A stretch of 64,000 nucleotides of DNA from Solibacillus sp. FSL K6-1523 (lineage in GTDB: Bacteria > Bacillota > Bacilli > Bacillales_A > Planococcaceae): NCBI RefSeq assembly GCF_038005225.1, contig NZ_JBBOSU010000001.1, forward strand, positions 3,088,001 through 3,152,000. The letters run 5' to 3'. The notes below the pieces were generated by a model that saw nothing but the letters and a program-made list of their open reading frames with translations, was not told the origin of the DNA and made no database searches. Positions 41,001-50,484 of this stretch are shown one piece after another (the stretch's first letter is position 1; every line of letters begins with the position of its first letter). Both the position numbers and the translations under genes were made by a program.

Positions 41001-43848
41001 AATCGTTGCTTATGATAAAAATTTAAAGAGTTTAAAACCTGTAAAAATAAATTCACAGCAACCAAACATATCTATTGAGGAACAAGTAACGCTAAAATTA
41101 CGACAAGCGTTTGATCCAATGGATTATGTAAAAGCTTCCTCGTATCAAGGAAATGATATAACAGCAGATGTCGTTGTAAAATCGAATAATGTTGATGTTA
41201 CAACAAAAGGTGAATACGAAATTGTTTACGAAGTGAAAAACGCAAATATTACAGCAACAAAGACAACAAAAGTTACCGTAGTAAGCGATTTTGCATATGT
41301 CTCGGATTTAACTGCTCAATCTGTAAAAGTTGGTTGGGGTTCATTACAATTAGATAAATCAGTTTCCGGTGGAACGATTACATTAATGAGACAAGGTTTT
41401 GATACTCCTTATGCTAAAGGTATCGGTGCACATGCAAATTCCGAAATCGTTTATGACTTAGATGGAAAAGACTTTAACTTCTTTGAAAGTTATATCGGAA
41501 TCGACCAATCAGTGAAAGGAAAACCTTCATCAGCAACGTTTGAAGTGTGGGTAGATGGCGAAAAGAAATTCGCTAGTGACGTTTTCAAAGTGGGTACAGA
41601 ACATCAACTTGTAAAGATTCCTGTCACTGGTGCAAAAGAAGTGAAATTAATAACAACAGATGCAAATAATAACGGAAATACGTCCGATCATACCGTATGG
41701 GCGGATGCTAAATTTACGCAAGATTCTAGTAAGCCTACAATAACTGTTTCTGAGAATCTTACATTCGTAAAGCTAAACAGCGACTTTGACGTACTTCAAG
41801 ACGTAAAGGCATTCGATATGGAAGACGGCAATTTAATTGAACAAGTAAACGTGACAATGAATGGCTTTAATGTGAATAAAACAGGCACTTACAATGTGGA
41901 ATACACTGTAACGGATAGTGATGGCAATACAGTTACGAAAGCAAAAGAAATCTATGTGTACAGTGATGCTACATTTGCAAGTGACACAGATTGGAAATCT
42001 GCACAAACTGCTTGGAAAACGGTTAACAAAGATAAGGCTTCAGTTGGTGAAACGATCAAAGTACTCGTTAATGGGGAAACGAAAGAATTTGCTAAAGGTA
42101 TCGGTACACATGCAAGCTCAGAAATTGTTTACGATCTTACAGGTAAAAACTATGATTATTTCGAAACATTAGTAGGTGTAGATCGAAATATTCCAGAAAA
42201 CAATAAATCGAGTATTACTTTCAAAGTTTTAGCAGATGGCGAAGAAATCTATAACAGCGATGTTATGAATTATAATACAGAAGCAAAACTTGTAAGACTA
42301 TCGGTAAAGAATGTAAATGAATTAACACTGATTGCAAGTGATGCGGGTAATGGAAATGAATCTGATCATGCTGACTTTGCAGATGCGAAGTTCTATATTT
42401 CAAATGGCCTTCCTCAGCTTACGATTCCAAAATCAGTTACAACTAAAGTAGGCACTCCAATTGACATCAATGAGCAATATACTGCGTTTGATGCAGAAGA
42501 TGGTGATCTAACAGCTGCTGTACAAGTAACAGGGGCAGATCAAGTAAACTTCGATCGAACAGGCAAATATGAGATTACGTATACTGTTACAGATAGCGAC
42601 GGCAATGAAACAACTGCGAAGAGAACGATTTCCGTCGTAAATATGGATGATTACAATTATTTATCTAATTTTGACTGGACATCTACTCAAAACAGCTATA
42701 CCGCTCCTACGAAAGATATTTCTATAAGCGGCAATACATTACGTTTAACAGCTGAGAATGGTAGCGAAGTCGCTTACGAAAAAGGGATTGGTGCACATGC
42801 GAATTCAACTATTATTTATGATTTAACAAATAAAGATGCCGATTACTTCACTTCATTTGTAGGTGTAGACCGAAACATGTATGGTTCTGTAGCTTCTGTT
42901 ATTTTCCAAGTATATGTTGATGGTGAAAAACAATTCGACAGTGGCTTAATGAACTCTAGAGATCCTCAACAGTTCGTTGAAGTGAATATTAGCGGCGCGG
43001 GGGAATTAAAGTTAGCCGTTACTGATGGCGGTAATGGCATTGGTTCTGACCATGCTACATGGGGTGATGCGAAATTGCATTTTGCGAATGCAGAGAGAAC
43101 TTTCACGGAATATTTAGAAACAGCTATTAACGATGCAAATGAAATTGATGCTGAAAACTATACAGTCGAAAGTATGGATGCCCTACTTATTAACCTAGCA
43201 AATGCTGAAGAAGTACTTGCTAATAAGCAAGCGACTCAAACAGAAATTGACTACGCTCTAGAGACGCTAAATCAAGCAATCGCAGCATTAGTGGAAATTG
43301 ATTTAACACAAATCATCCACATACCAGATAACGTTTTAAAAACATATATCCAGCAAACACTAGCGCTTACAGGTGAAATCACTTTAGGTGATATGCAGCA
43401 GCTTACTATTCTGAATGGTCCTGCAATGAGAACGGAACGAATCACAAGTCTAGAAGGCTTACAATACGCTAAAAACTTAGTTACATTAGATATTACAGGT
43501 AATGAAGTTACAGATTTCTCACCACTTCAAGGATTAACTAATTTCGAAAATCTAATCGCTGACCCACAAATAATTGAAATGCTTGCTCCAAATGGACAAG
43601 ACGCCATTTTCAATGTGATCAATGTAGTAAAAGGATTAGATGGAAAACACGTTAACCCTACTCAAATTGGGCTTAGACATAATATGACGTTTAAAGAAAT
43701 CCCAGTAGATGTTAAGCAACTAGAAGCAAATGCTGAGCAATTTATAATCGACCTTTCAGAAGAGGAAAAAGGTCCTTATACACTCGCAATTGCTTTTGAA
43801 GTAGAAGGGAATTTGATTCAAATAATATCGATAATCGACAATAACTAA
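38017..43848 (+). CDS. Secreted M60 (enhancin-type) metalloprotease, 1943 aa
   Basis: ATG eight bases after AAGGAGG. A signal peptide (VVAIATVAAMAFNLVG) is followed by two F5/8 type C-like carbohydrate-binding domains (~79-208, 302-432) and the M60 catalytic domain with zinc motif H771-EWG-H775. After these come an Fn3-like region (~922-1011), three NPCBM domains (~1092-1232, 1318-1463, 1547-1690) interleaved with DUF5011-like Ig domains, a FIVAR-like helix bundle (~1695-1758) and an LRR-like segment (~1769-1858). There is no LPxTG or SLH anchor. M60 enzymes cut mucin-type glycoproteins, so this probably degrades or binds host or environmental glycoproteins under c-di-GMP control. Confidence 0.9.
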   Translation: MRVVAIATVAAMAFNLVGGPMNVLASESPNREMTTVAVERSISEATKAVVSKFDLYGSNLLHAYDEAFKIAHTSIKSITNNGGNYSGSPLANALDGKLDTHWETGKPNSSTFKNEVVFNFNDTISIDRIVYAGRQSGAKGKGFAQEFEIHSSLTDEGDNFTLLSTGEYKGSTGDIVEIQFPSTEVKRVKFVFKKANQDWASASEFMFYKEDSVSQKMKTLFTDDTFSKVSEAFNTIEALNQLEEEAKSHPLYENFKDGIANAKAIISGVNTEATTAITKSFTHYSNEDYSKLFKMDIGNIKNIRNNGGHYSSAVIGNATDGNLDTYWETNRSNSKDFSNEVEVEFKESVTLNRIMYGARNSDRKGFAEEFEIYASQTSIGNTYQLVATGQHNMVAGLVEAKFAPTTFKRVKFKFKKSNQNWATLSELAFYKEDTLEDQVNNLFTNGLMNELKPEFASIDIINQLEKEVAKHPIKEQLQVNLTIAKKLLSNEIVTDEAIVVASQRGNPNAEAKTHQIPRTSFSLETFGKYAVPGETIQVFVDADEKGVMPNLILGQIADDKNGWIRRYPLHPGLNTITAPSYENMKPAVIYVENPALPSQQAYAPKVRLIGGTAFPVYYHGKTDPAAFEKELEQYVAKISVNDNDFANGKPNDVVFNVAELVSENNTISTSAAGALKGIQELKPIGKTVSDTMDEWELMWKEFQKISGYTENEQKFNEKFTSRVFTKGPYGWSDWGYTGYNGGNSPRRDDGFFKQIVKPFSTPGNDGWAYYHEWGHNINNSTMEHTEVTNNIYSVILRKLFNNSTDDRVDWNSMYKRFSGEKVNHGYWTYLGVLEQVQYYYGEDSYGKASRIARTNPDGVMDGLGSNLQRLVVGLSLATETDLTTFFDDWGYVTATEKMKEKVAHLPKPDVKLEYMHSLGRDYKGSGFSKDAKITVQSLTSDKSKKEITLTYGIDSANKDAAMGYEILRDGKVVGYTANTSFVDKNVDTNDSYIYEIVAYDKNLKSLKPVKINSQQPNISIEEQVTLKLRQAFDPMDYVKASSYQGNDITADVVVKSNNVDVTTKGEYEIVYEVKNANITATKTTKVTVVSDFAYVSDLTAQSVKVGWGSLQLDKSVSGGTITLMRQGFDTPYAKGIGAHANSEIVYDLDGKDFNFFESYIGIDQSVKGKPSSATFEVWVDGEKKFASDVFKVGTEHQLVKIPVTGAKEVKLITTDANNNGNTSDHTVWADAKFTQDSSKPTITVSENLTFVKLNSDFDVLQDVKAFDMEDGNLIEQVNVTMNGFNVNKTGTYNVEYTVTDSDGNTVTKAKEIYVYSDATFASDTDWKSAQTAWKTVNKDKASVGETIKVLVNGETKEFAKGIGTHASSEIVYDLTGKNYDYFETLVGVDRNIPENNKSSITFKVLADGEEIYNSDVMNYNTEAKLVRLSVKNVNELTLIASDAGNGNESDHADFADAKFYISNGLPQLTIPKSVTTKVGTPIDINEQYTAFDAEDGDLTAAVQVTGADQVNFDRTGKYEITYTVTDSDGNETTAKRTISVVNMDDYNYLSNFDWTSTQNSYTAPTKDISISGNTLRLTAENGSEVAYEKGIGAHANSTIIYDLTNKDADYFTSFVGVDRNMYGSVASVIFQVYVDGEKQFDSGLMNSRDPQQFVEVNISGAGELKLAVTDGGNGIGSDHATWGDAKLHFANAERTFTEYLETAINDANEIDAENYTVESMDALLINLANAEEVLANKQATQTEIDYALETLNQAIAALVEIDLTQIIHIPDNVLKTYIQQTLALTGEITLGDMQQLTILNGPAMRTERITSLEGLQYAKNLVTLDITGNEVTDFSPLQGLTNFENLIADPQIIEMLAPNGQDAIFNVINVVKGLDGKHVNPTQIGLRHNMTFKEIPVDVKQLEANAEQFIIDLSEEEKGPYTLAIAFEVEGNLIQIISIIDNN

Positions 43849-43866
43849 TCAGTTGTAGAAATACGC

Positions 43867-43904
43867 AAACGCCCTTGAAAATCTATTCATTTTCAAGGGC
43901 GTTT
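43867..43904. terminator. Terminator after the M60 protease
   Basis: Perfect 16-bp arms AAACGCCCTTGAAAAT and ATTTTCAAGGGCGTTT with a 6-base loop. Confidence 0.88.
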
Positions 43905-44062
43905 AATATTTTGTCTGGATTAAAGATATTTAGCAGTAATTCCAACATCGAATAGAGAGCAGATGCATTTAAGTACGCCCATTCTCATACTTCTCTCCCC
44001 TTGTTTATTTACTTATGAGAATTATATTCCATTTTTATCTCAAAATAAAAACAACAAAAAAA

Positions 44063-44103
44063 GGCTGCCGCCAAAAGCCATATAAATGACTTTTGGGGCA
44101 ACC
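44063..44103 (-). terminator. Terminator of the cold-shock gene
   Basis: Minus strand TGCCCCAAAAGTCAT pairs with ATGGCTTTTGGCGGCA, followed by GCCTTTTTTTG. Confidence 0.85.
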
Positions 44104-44125
44104 CTATATGGTTACATCATTAAAA

Positions 44126-44329
44126 TTAAAGTTTTACGATGTTTGTAGCTTGTGGGCCACGTTGACCATCTTCAACTGAAAATTCAACTTTTTGACCTTC
44201 GTCAAGAGATTTGAAACCTTCACCTTGGATAGCTGAGAAGTGAGCGAATACGTCGTTTCCGCCTTCAACTTCGATGAAACCGAAACCTTTTTCTGCGTTA
44301 AACCATTTTACTGTACCTTGTTGTGTCAT
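44126..44329 (-). CDS. Cold-shock protein (CspA family)
   Basis: 67 aa, one OB fold. RNP1 KGFGFIEV (14-21) and RNP2 VFAHFSAI (27-34) are intact; [20 protein letters not shown] is textbook. It binds single-stranded RNA and DNA and melts mRNA structure in the cold. The ATG follows AATGGAGG. About 180 bases of upstream AT-rich sequence (44330-44510) would make the long 5' leader typical of cold-shock genes. Several paralogues are usual, so no letter is given. Confidence 0.95.
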   Translation of the reverse strand: MTQQGTVKWFNAEKGFGFIEVEGGNDVFAHFSAIQGEGFKSLDEGQKVEFSVEDGQRGPQATNIVKL

Positions 44330-44606
44330 TTAAATGACCTCCATTAATTGTATTAATAATACCATTCTTCAACAAAAGAAAAAAATCCACATATTACAAA
44401 AAGTATCGAAAACATACATGATTACTCTTTGTAATATGTGAATTCATTATTTCCTTACAAACGATGTTATTACATTTATTATATACCATGAACTTCGATT
44501 TGGCTAGTCCTAAGCTAAATTTATTTTTAAATTATAATTCGTTACTTTCAAACATACTTTGTTAACGTAAAAAAGCGCTTCTACCGGAAGATTTAACCTC
44601 TCTATT

Positions 44607-46037
44607 TTATATAAAATTAAGCGCTTCTGCAAACCTTTGAATTCCATCATCAATCGAATCTTCCTCTTCTTTTGCGAAAGTAAAACGAACATAGCCATTT
44701 TTAGATCCCATTGTCGAGCCTGGAACATAAATGACGCCCCTTTTAATCGATTCTTCAAGCAATTGGGTTTCATTATAGTCTTTAAGAATTTTACACCATA
44801 TATGAATACCACCTTGAGGAATGGAGTATTCAACCTGGTCTTTTAAATAAACATCCAGGCTTTTAATAATTCGATTTCGCCTTTTTTCTAATTCTTTAAT
44901 TAACCTTTTTATATGAACATCGAAATTATTCGATTCTAAAAAATCATTCGCAATCCATTGTGTAAAGCTGGAATGACCAAAATCAATTTGCTGCTTAGCA
45001 TCGGATAATCTTTCAATCACCGAAGTTGGGCCAATAATCCAGCCTATTCTTAATCCTGAGGCAACAATTTTGGACAAAGAACTAATGTATAACACGTTTC
45101 CGTTCTTATCTAATGATTTAAGCGTAGGGATTTTCTCTCCTGAAAAAGCGGTTAAACTATATGGATCATCCTCTACAACTGGAATCCCAAGCTTAGAAGA
45201 TATATCTAAAATTGCTTCTCTCTTCTTCCTATTCATTAAGGAACCTGTTGGATTTTGAAAGTTTGGATTTAAAAAGATCATTTTAATACGGTGTTTTTTA
45301 TATAATCCATGTAATTCTTCAGGGTTAATGCCGTCCTGCCCAACAGGTAAATAATGTACTTGTATGCCTGCTGATTTAAAAAATGGCAGATTATAATTAT
45401 AGGAAGGATCTTCTATTGCAATTGCATCTCCAGGCTTTAACAAACATTGTACGATTAAATGCAAAGCTTGTTGTGCTCCTGATGTTATAAGTATGGATGA
45501 AGGTTCCGCTTCAATTCCCCGATATTCTTTTACATGCTTTGTAAGGGTCGTTCTCAGGATTTCACTGCCCTGTGGATGGTCATATCCAAGACTTCCTATA
45601 AAAGAACGCGTTGAGGTGATCTCCCTTAAAAAGCTTTTCGGGAAAAGGTTTTCTGACAATTCACCACTAGCTAAATTGATTAATTGATGTTCAATCGCTT
45701 CTTTTCTTATTTTTTGTGTAACTGGTAAATTAGGTAAAAAAGAACCCGCATCAATATATCTATTCCAGCTCGGAATCCGTTTTTTTGTTATCCCCCATAT
45801 ATCTTTACTAATGGTCGTTCCGCTTCCTCTATTTCTTTCAATGAGCCCCATCGATTGTAATTCATCATATGCATTGACTACAGTACTTCTATTTACATGT
45901 AGAGCATTCGCTAAAGCCCGCTCTGATGGTAGTGGTTTATCCGGTGGAAATGTCCCATCCGCAATCCCCTTCTCTATATGTTCCGCGAGTTGTTTATAGA
46001 TCGCTTTTTTCGCTTTTCTATCAGGCATCCAATCCAT
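44607..46037 (-). CDS. MocR-type GntR regulator with aminotransferase domain
   Basis: 476 aa, standard MocR length. An N-terminal GntR winged helix (YKQLAEHIEKGIADGTFPPD, then LPSERALANALHVNRSTVVN, residues ~14-57) joins a fold-type I aminotransferase domain with SSGAQQ-like TSGAQQALHLIVQ, DPSYNYNLP, NPNFQNPTGS and the PLP lysine in ISSLSKIVASGLRIGW. Such proteins sense PLP or an amino acid and regulate vitamin B6, GABA or related genes. The usual divergent target is absent: the 413-base gap upstream carries no recognisable gene or motif. Confidence 0.9.
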   Translation of the reverse strand: MDWMPDRKAKKAIYKQLAEHIEKGIADGTFPPDKPLPSERALANALHVNRSTVVNAYDELQSMGLIERNRGSGTTISKDIWGITKKRIPSWNRYIDAGSFLPNLPVTQKIRKEAIEHQLINLASGELSENLFPKSFLREITSTRSFIGSLGYDHPQGSEILRTTLTKHVKEYRGIEAEPSSILITSGAQQALHLIVQCLLKPGDAIAIEDPSYNYNLPFFKSAGIQVHYLPVGQDGINPEELHGLYKKHRIKMIFLNPNFQNPTGSLMNRKKREAILDISSKLGIPVVEDDPYSLTAFSGEKIPTLKSLDKNGNVLYISSLSKIVASGLRIGWIIGPTSVIERLSDAKQQIDFGHSSFTQWIANDFLESNNFDVHIKRLIKELEKRRNRIIKSLDVYLKDQVEYSIPQGGIHIWCKILKDYNETQLLEESIKRGVIYVPGSTMGSKNGYVRFTFAKEEEDSIDDGIQRFAEALNFI

Positions 46038-46450
46038 ATATACTCCCCCATTACTTCTTTATAAACTAATTTTAAGTATTCTTGCTAAAAAATATCAATA
46101 TTAATCTAAATCCTTCAGCAAATAACCATCCACTTCACCATTACTTTAGCCATCCATTTTGACTTTCAATCCACATTTTCATATAAAAACGTTGATTTGG
46201 CGCCTATTTTTAAGAATAAAATTATACCAAAAAACTTTATTACGTTTAAGAACATTTTGTGTTATCTATCTTAACTCCTTGTATTTCGAATTCGAGGAGG
46301 CTATTATAAAACTAAATTGGACTTTCCACTATTGTCATATTGTAAACTAGATGTGATTGGTACTATTAAAATAGGAAGAAAGTAAAATTTGATTGTGTTT
46401 ATGTTGAAAAATATCATCATGAGAATTATTAATGAAAGAGTTGATCAAAT
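46038..46450. other. Intergenic gap upstream of the YfmQ-like gene
   Basis: 413 AT-rich bases between divergent genes. It must hold the MocR gene promoter; I see no convincing ORF, operator or RNA. Confidence 0.5.
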
Positions 46451-46891
46451 ATGGTTTGGATTATCATTATTACAGTACTATTTTTTCTTTTTAACTTTTT
46501 CTTTAGTGCACCGAGTACGTATGTATCCTGGGCTTTAAAGAAATTTGAACTATATTCAAAACTTGATCCAAAAGATGTCACCGTAACATTTAATGGAAAA
46601 TATTTGGACGAAGAAGAAAAAAAGACATTTATCGAATACTTTAATGAAGCTTACATTTTAAAAAGACATGTTATTTTAAAAGGGAAAGAAGAGTTATTTC
46701 TCCATCCTGATACGGATGTTACACCTTTTGTGATGAATGTAAAAAACGACAAAAAGGATATTCATTTCTTTGTTTATCGTTCTGAAGATGCGATTGAAGT
46801 AGTTAAGCAAAACAAGAAGAAAGTTGAATCGTATAGTCTTAGTTCTCATGATTTACAAAACTTTGCGATGTCGACAAATGGATTGAGTTAG
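46451..46891 (+). CDS. YfmQ family protein
   Basis: 146 aa. A single N-terminal membrane segment (MVWIIIITVLFFLFNFFFSA) is followed by a soluble domain with TVTFNGKYLDEEEKKTFIEY, FNEA, EELFLHPDTDVTPFV and IHFFVYRSEDAIEVVKQNKK. These blocks resemble B. subtilis YfmQ (uncharacterised, about 147 aa). No AGGAGG precedes the ATG (AAGAG only). The gene ends at a strong terminator shared with dut. Confidence 0.75.
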   Translation: MVWIIIITVLFFLFNFFFSAPSTYVSWALKKFELYSKLDPKDVTVTFNGKYLDEEEKKTFIEYFNEAYILKRHVILKGKEELFLHPDTDVTPFVMNVKNDKKDIHFFVYRSEDAIEVVKQNKKKVESYSLSSHDLQNFAMSTNGLS

Positions 46892-46912
46892 CACTATTTC
46901 AGACAGACTATT

Positions 46913-46957
46913 AAAAAGCCCTAAAATCCTTGTTTCATCAGGATTTCAGGGCTTTTT
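46913..46957. terminator. Bidirectional terminator (YfmQ-like gene and dut)
   Basis: AAAAAGCCCTAAAATCCT pairs with AGGATTTCAGGGCTTTTT across a short loop (one mismatch), with A/T runs on both sides. Confidence 0.9.
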
Positions 46958-46985
46958 AAAACTTTATTTTAACGTGTTAACCATC

Positions 46986-47423
46986 CTACTTTGTACCACT
47001 TGCTCCAAATCCAGATGTGCCACGTACTGTTTGAGATAGCTCATTTACTTCTAGTAGTCGAACTGATGGGACAAATTGAATGACCATTTGAGCGATTCGC
47101 ATTGATTTTTCGACAATGAATGTTTCTTTACCATGGTTAATTAAAATAACACCGATTTCGCCGCGGTAGCCTTCATCAATTGTGCCTGGGCTATTAAGAA
47201 CTGTCACACTATGTTTTAATGCTAGGCCACTTCTCGGACGAATTTGAGCTTCCGTTCCTTGTGGTAATTCGATTTGTATACCTGTTTTAATTAGTTTCGC
47301 TTCTCCCGCCGGAATGTCTACTGCTTCAATTGAATACAGATCCATTCCAGCATCACCCGGATTGGCTTGCATAGGAAGCAATGCATCTGGGTGCGTTCTT
47401 TTAATTTTTACTTCTAAGTTCAT
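46986..47423 (-). CDS. dut: dUTP pyrophosphatase
   Basis: 145 aa, trimeric dUTPase. All five motifs are seen: [43 protein letters not shown] and [10 protein letters not shown] near the C terminus. It converts dUTP to dUMP, lowering dUTP and feeding dTMP synthesis. It begins 11 bases after nrdF, so it is the last gene of nrdHIEF-dut, coupling ribonucleotide reduction with dUTP removal. Confidence 0.95.
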   Translation of the reverse strand: MNLEVKIKRTHPDALLPMQANPGDAGMDLYSIEAVDIPAGEAKLIKTGIQIELPQGTEAQIRPRSGLALKHSVTVLNSPGTIDEGYRGEIGVILINHGKETFIVEKSMRIAQMVIQFVPSVRLLEVNELSQTVRGTSGFGASGTK

Positions 47424-47434
47424 TATTCTTCATC

Positions 47435-48403
47435 CTAACGATTAAAATTAAATGTATCATCTGTAATTGGTGCTACTTTTGCTTTTGCATAGGTCGCACC
47501 CTTTTGTGAAAAGAAATCGTAAGTAGAACCTTCATTACGAATACCATTCATAACAATTGGATTCACTTCTTCTTCTGGAAACATTGGATCAAACCCAATA
47601 TTCATTAACGCTTTATTGGCATTATAGCGCACATAGGCTTTTACTTCAGGCGATAAACCTGTTTCCGCATATACATCATCTGTATAATTCATTTCATTTT
47701 GATATAAATCCAATAATAATTCATAACCCCATAATTTAAGCTCATCTTGTTTTTCCGGTGAAAATTGCTTAAATAGATTTTGAGCAAAGAAGCCTACAGC
47801 CACACCATGAATGGATTCATCACGTAAAATAAGTGAAATGATTTCTGCACTATTTCTTAGGAAACCTTGTCCACCTAAATACAACGGGTAGAAAAAGCCA
47901 GAGTAAAATAGGAACGACTCTAGCATAACAGATGCAAACTTTGCTTTCCAAAGACTCTCTGAATCGCCTTTTTCGATACTATTGTAAACTTCCGAAATTT
48001 TATTCGCTTTATATTGAAGGAATTCATTTTTCTTGACCCATTCAAAAAGTTCATCGATTTCCTCATTTTTACAAAGCGTTGTGAATATATACGAATACGA
48101 TTTGGCATGGATTGCTTCAAAAGCATCAAAAACAGTTAGAACCGCCTTTTCCTGTAAATCAGGTGTAAATTCAACAACTTGATTCATTCCGATGTTAGTT
48201 TGAATCGTATCAAGTAAAGTTAAACCAGCAAGCACTTTTTTATACGTGTCTTGATGCTCAAAATTACTCCACTGCTTAATATCTTTACTAACAGCAATTT
48301 CTTCTGGTAACCAAATTTGCTTCCACTGCTGATCCCAAAACACTTGTGCAAGTTCACTCGTTGGTTTATTCCAATTGACCGCTTCATAAATTAAATTTGA
48401 CAT
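47435..48403 (-). CDS. nrdF: Ribonucleotide reductase class Ib beta subunit
   Basis: 322 aa from the ATG at 48403, eight bases after GAGGAG; three further codons to 48412 precede the site. Metal-ligand motifs: DTIQTNIGMNQVVEF region, VFDAFEAIHAKSYSYIF and ILRDESIHGVAVGFFAQ, with the radical tyrosine region typical of NrdF. It houses the Mn or Fe tyrosyl radical cofactor activated with NrdI. Its start overlaps the end of nrdE by 13 bases. Confidence 0.95.
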   Translation of the reverse strand: MSNLIYEAVNWNKPTSELAQVFWDQQWKQIWLPEEIAVSKDIKQWSNFEHQDTYKKVLAGLTLLDTIQTNIGMNQVVEFTPDLQEKAVLTVFDAFEAIHAKSYSYIFTTLCKNEEIDELFEWVKKNEFLQYKANKISEVYNSIEKGDSESLWKAKFASVMLESFLFYSGFFYPLYLGGQGFLRNSAEIISLILRDESIHGVAVGFFAQNLFKQFSPEKQDELKLWGYELLLDLYQNEMNYTDDVYAETGLSPEVKAYVRYNANKALMNIGFDPMFPEEEVNPIVMNGIRNEGSTYDFFSQKGATYAKAKVAPITDDTFNFNR

Positions 48404-50484
48404 GCTACACACTCCTCTAGGCTTTGTAAACGTTGACGAACATAGTAAACGGATTTAATGCCCTTCATCCATGCATAAATATATACTTTAGCCAATTGCT
48501 CGGTAGTCCAATTGTCCGTCACATAAAGCGTCATCGAAATCCCTTGGTCTACGTGTTTTTGAGAAGCTGCGTATAAATCAATTAAGTCATAAGGATCGAC
48601 ATCGTACGCTTCCACATATAAATGACTGTTCTCATTTGTTAAATGTGGCATCGGATAAATTGTGCGGCTATCTGCATAATCACGAACTTCTACGCGCTCT
48701 GTACTCGGTGCGATAGAAGCTGTACAACTACGAATGTATGAAATACTACCTGTTGGTGCAATCGCTAAACGATACGAATGGAATAAACCGTTTTGCATCA
48801 CATCCTGCTTTAACGTTTCCCACATTTTTGTCGTAATGATTGGAATATTTCCAAGTGCTTTTAACACGACAGGCGAAAGTTCTTTTTCTTCTGCATTTAC
48901 ATATTGATCGAAATAAATGCCTGAAGCGTATTCACTATCCTCAAATCGGTAAAATGTTTCGCCATTCGCTTTGGCAATTTCCATTGATGATTGAAGTGAG
49001 TAGTAGTTCATCGCTTCCATAAAACGATCTATAAAATCAACAGAATCCTTCGAGCCGTACATGATTTCCTCAGTAACAAGATGGCCATGAAGATTCATAC
49101 AACCAAGCCCTACGGAATGCATTAATTCATTTGCTTTTACAACAGACGGTACATTTTTTATGTTCGTCATTTGGGAAACATTCGTTAATAAACGCATCGC
49201 CGTATCGACTAACGCTCCAAAATCATTCACTTTCGTTGCTGCATGGATATCGATTGAACCTAAGTTACAAGATACATCTAGCCCGTATTCATTCGGTTGA
49301 TCTTGGTCCGTAATTAAACTTGTTTGCTGTACTTGTAAAATTTCAGTACATAGGTTGGACATTTTCACACGGCCAATATTTTTAAGTGGATGCACATCAT
49401 TGACATTATCATCAAAAATTTCAAATGGATAACCCGATTCAAATTGTGCTTTTTTCACTTCCGTATAAAGTTTACGTGCATTTAAACGCTTGATTTTACG
49501 AATTTTCGGATTGTCTAGTAACTCATAATACATTTCCGAAATTGAAATCTCAGACATGCGCTTGCCGTATTCTTTAAAAATATCGTATGGACTAAATAGC
49601 ACTATATCTTTATCACGTTTCATAAGGTTAAAGAAAATACTCGGAATAATAATACCTGTCGATAAAGTAGCGAGGCGAATTTTATCATCCGCATTCGGTT
49701 TTTTTGAAGAAATGAAATTTTCAACGTCCGCATGGAAAATATTTAAATAGACAACGCCCGAACCATTTCGTTGTCCCAGCTGATTGGAATAACTAAACGA
49801 GTTTTCCAAAAGTTTCGCTACTGGCATTACACCACTTGCACGGTTTAAAATTTCTTTAATTGGATCTCCTAATGGACGTAAATCAGTTAAGTTCACGCCA
49901 ACCCCACCGCCAAGGCGTGAAAGTTCTAAACAATAGCCAATATTTTCAGAAATACTATTCATCGAGTCATCCATCGATAATTTAAAGCAACTTACTAATT
50001 CACCACGTGCTTTTTTTCCACTATTTAATGCAGTCGGCGTTGCAGGTTGATACGCTTCCATAATCGCTTCTACAGAACGTTCTGCTAAAATTTTGTCACC
50101 TTTTGCTAAATACAAGGCAATAATGACAATGCGGTCTTCATATTTTTCTAAAATTTCTTCCCCGTCACGACTTTTCATTGCATAGCTATCGTAAAATTTG
50201 CTCGCACTCATAAAAGATGGGAAACGGAAATTATAATCATACGCTTTTTTGTACAAATGTTTAATAAATTCCATCTCATACATGTCGATAAATTCTTTTT
50301 CATAGTAACCTTCATCAACTAAATAGCGAATTTTTTCTTCTAGATCAATAAAATAACGTAAACGGACATTTACATATTCTAAAAAGTAACGGCGCGTTGC
50401 CTCATGATCTTTTTCTAACTCTAGTTGACCCGTTGTACTATAACGATTCAATACATCATTATTCAGCTTTAAATATGTTTTCAT
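48391..50484 (-). CDS. nrdE: Ribonucleotide reductase class Ib alpha subunit
   Basis: 697 aa. Family blocks: TPTALNSGKKARGELVSCF (an active-site Cys), NLTDLRPLGDP, FSYSNQLGQRNGSGVVYLNI, NLCTEI (active-site N, C and E) and IAPTGSISYIRSCTASIAPS. The tail is ECVACQI, keeping the CxxC pair that accepts electrons from NrdH. It reduces NDPs to dNDPs aerobically. It overlaps nrdI by four bases (ATGA). Confidence 0.96.
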   Translation of the reverse strand: MKTYLKLNNDVLNRYSTTGQLELEKDHEATRRYFLEYVNVRLRYFIDLEEKIRYLVDEGYYEKEFIDMYEMEFIKHLYKKAYDYNFRFPSFMSASKFYDSYAMKSRDGEEILEKYEDRIVIIALYLAKGDKILAERSVEAIMEAYQPATPTALNSGKKARGELVSCFKLSMDDSMNSISENIGYCLELSRLGGGVGVNLTDLRPLGDPIKEILNRASGVMPVAKLLENSFSYSNQLGQRNGSGVVYLNIFHADVENFISSKKPNADDKIRLATLSTGIIIPSIFFNLMKRDKDIVLFSPYDIFKEYGKRMSEISISEMYYELLDNPKIRKIKRLNARKLYTEVKKAQFESGYPFEIFDDNVNDVHPLKNIGRVKMSNLCTEILQVQQTSLITDQDQPNEYGLDVSCNLGSIDIHAATKVNDFGALVDTAMRLLTNVSQMTNIKNVPSVVKANELMHSVGLGCMNLHGHLVTEEIMYGSKDSVDFIDRFMEAMNYYSLQSSMEIAKANGETFYRFEDSEYASGIYFDQYVNAEEKELSPVVLKALGNIPIITTKMWETLKQDVMQNGLFHSYRLAIAPTGSISYIRSCTASIAPSTERVEVRDYADSRTIYPMPHLTNENSHLYVEAYDVDPYDLIDLYAASQKHVDQGISMTLYVTDNWTTEQLAKVYIYAWMKGIKSVYYVRQRLQSLEECVACQI

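Noticed and set aside
44510-44833. 107-aa ORF on the minus strand
   Set aside because: Overlaps the MocR-type gene in another frame of the same strand; no ribosome site, basic low-quality composition. A shadow.
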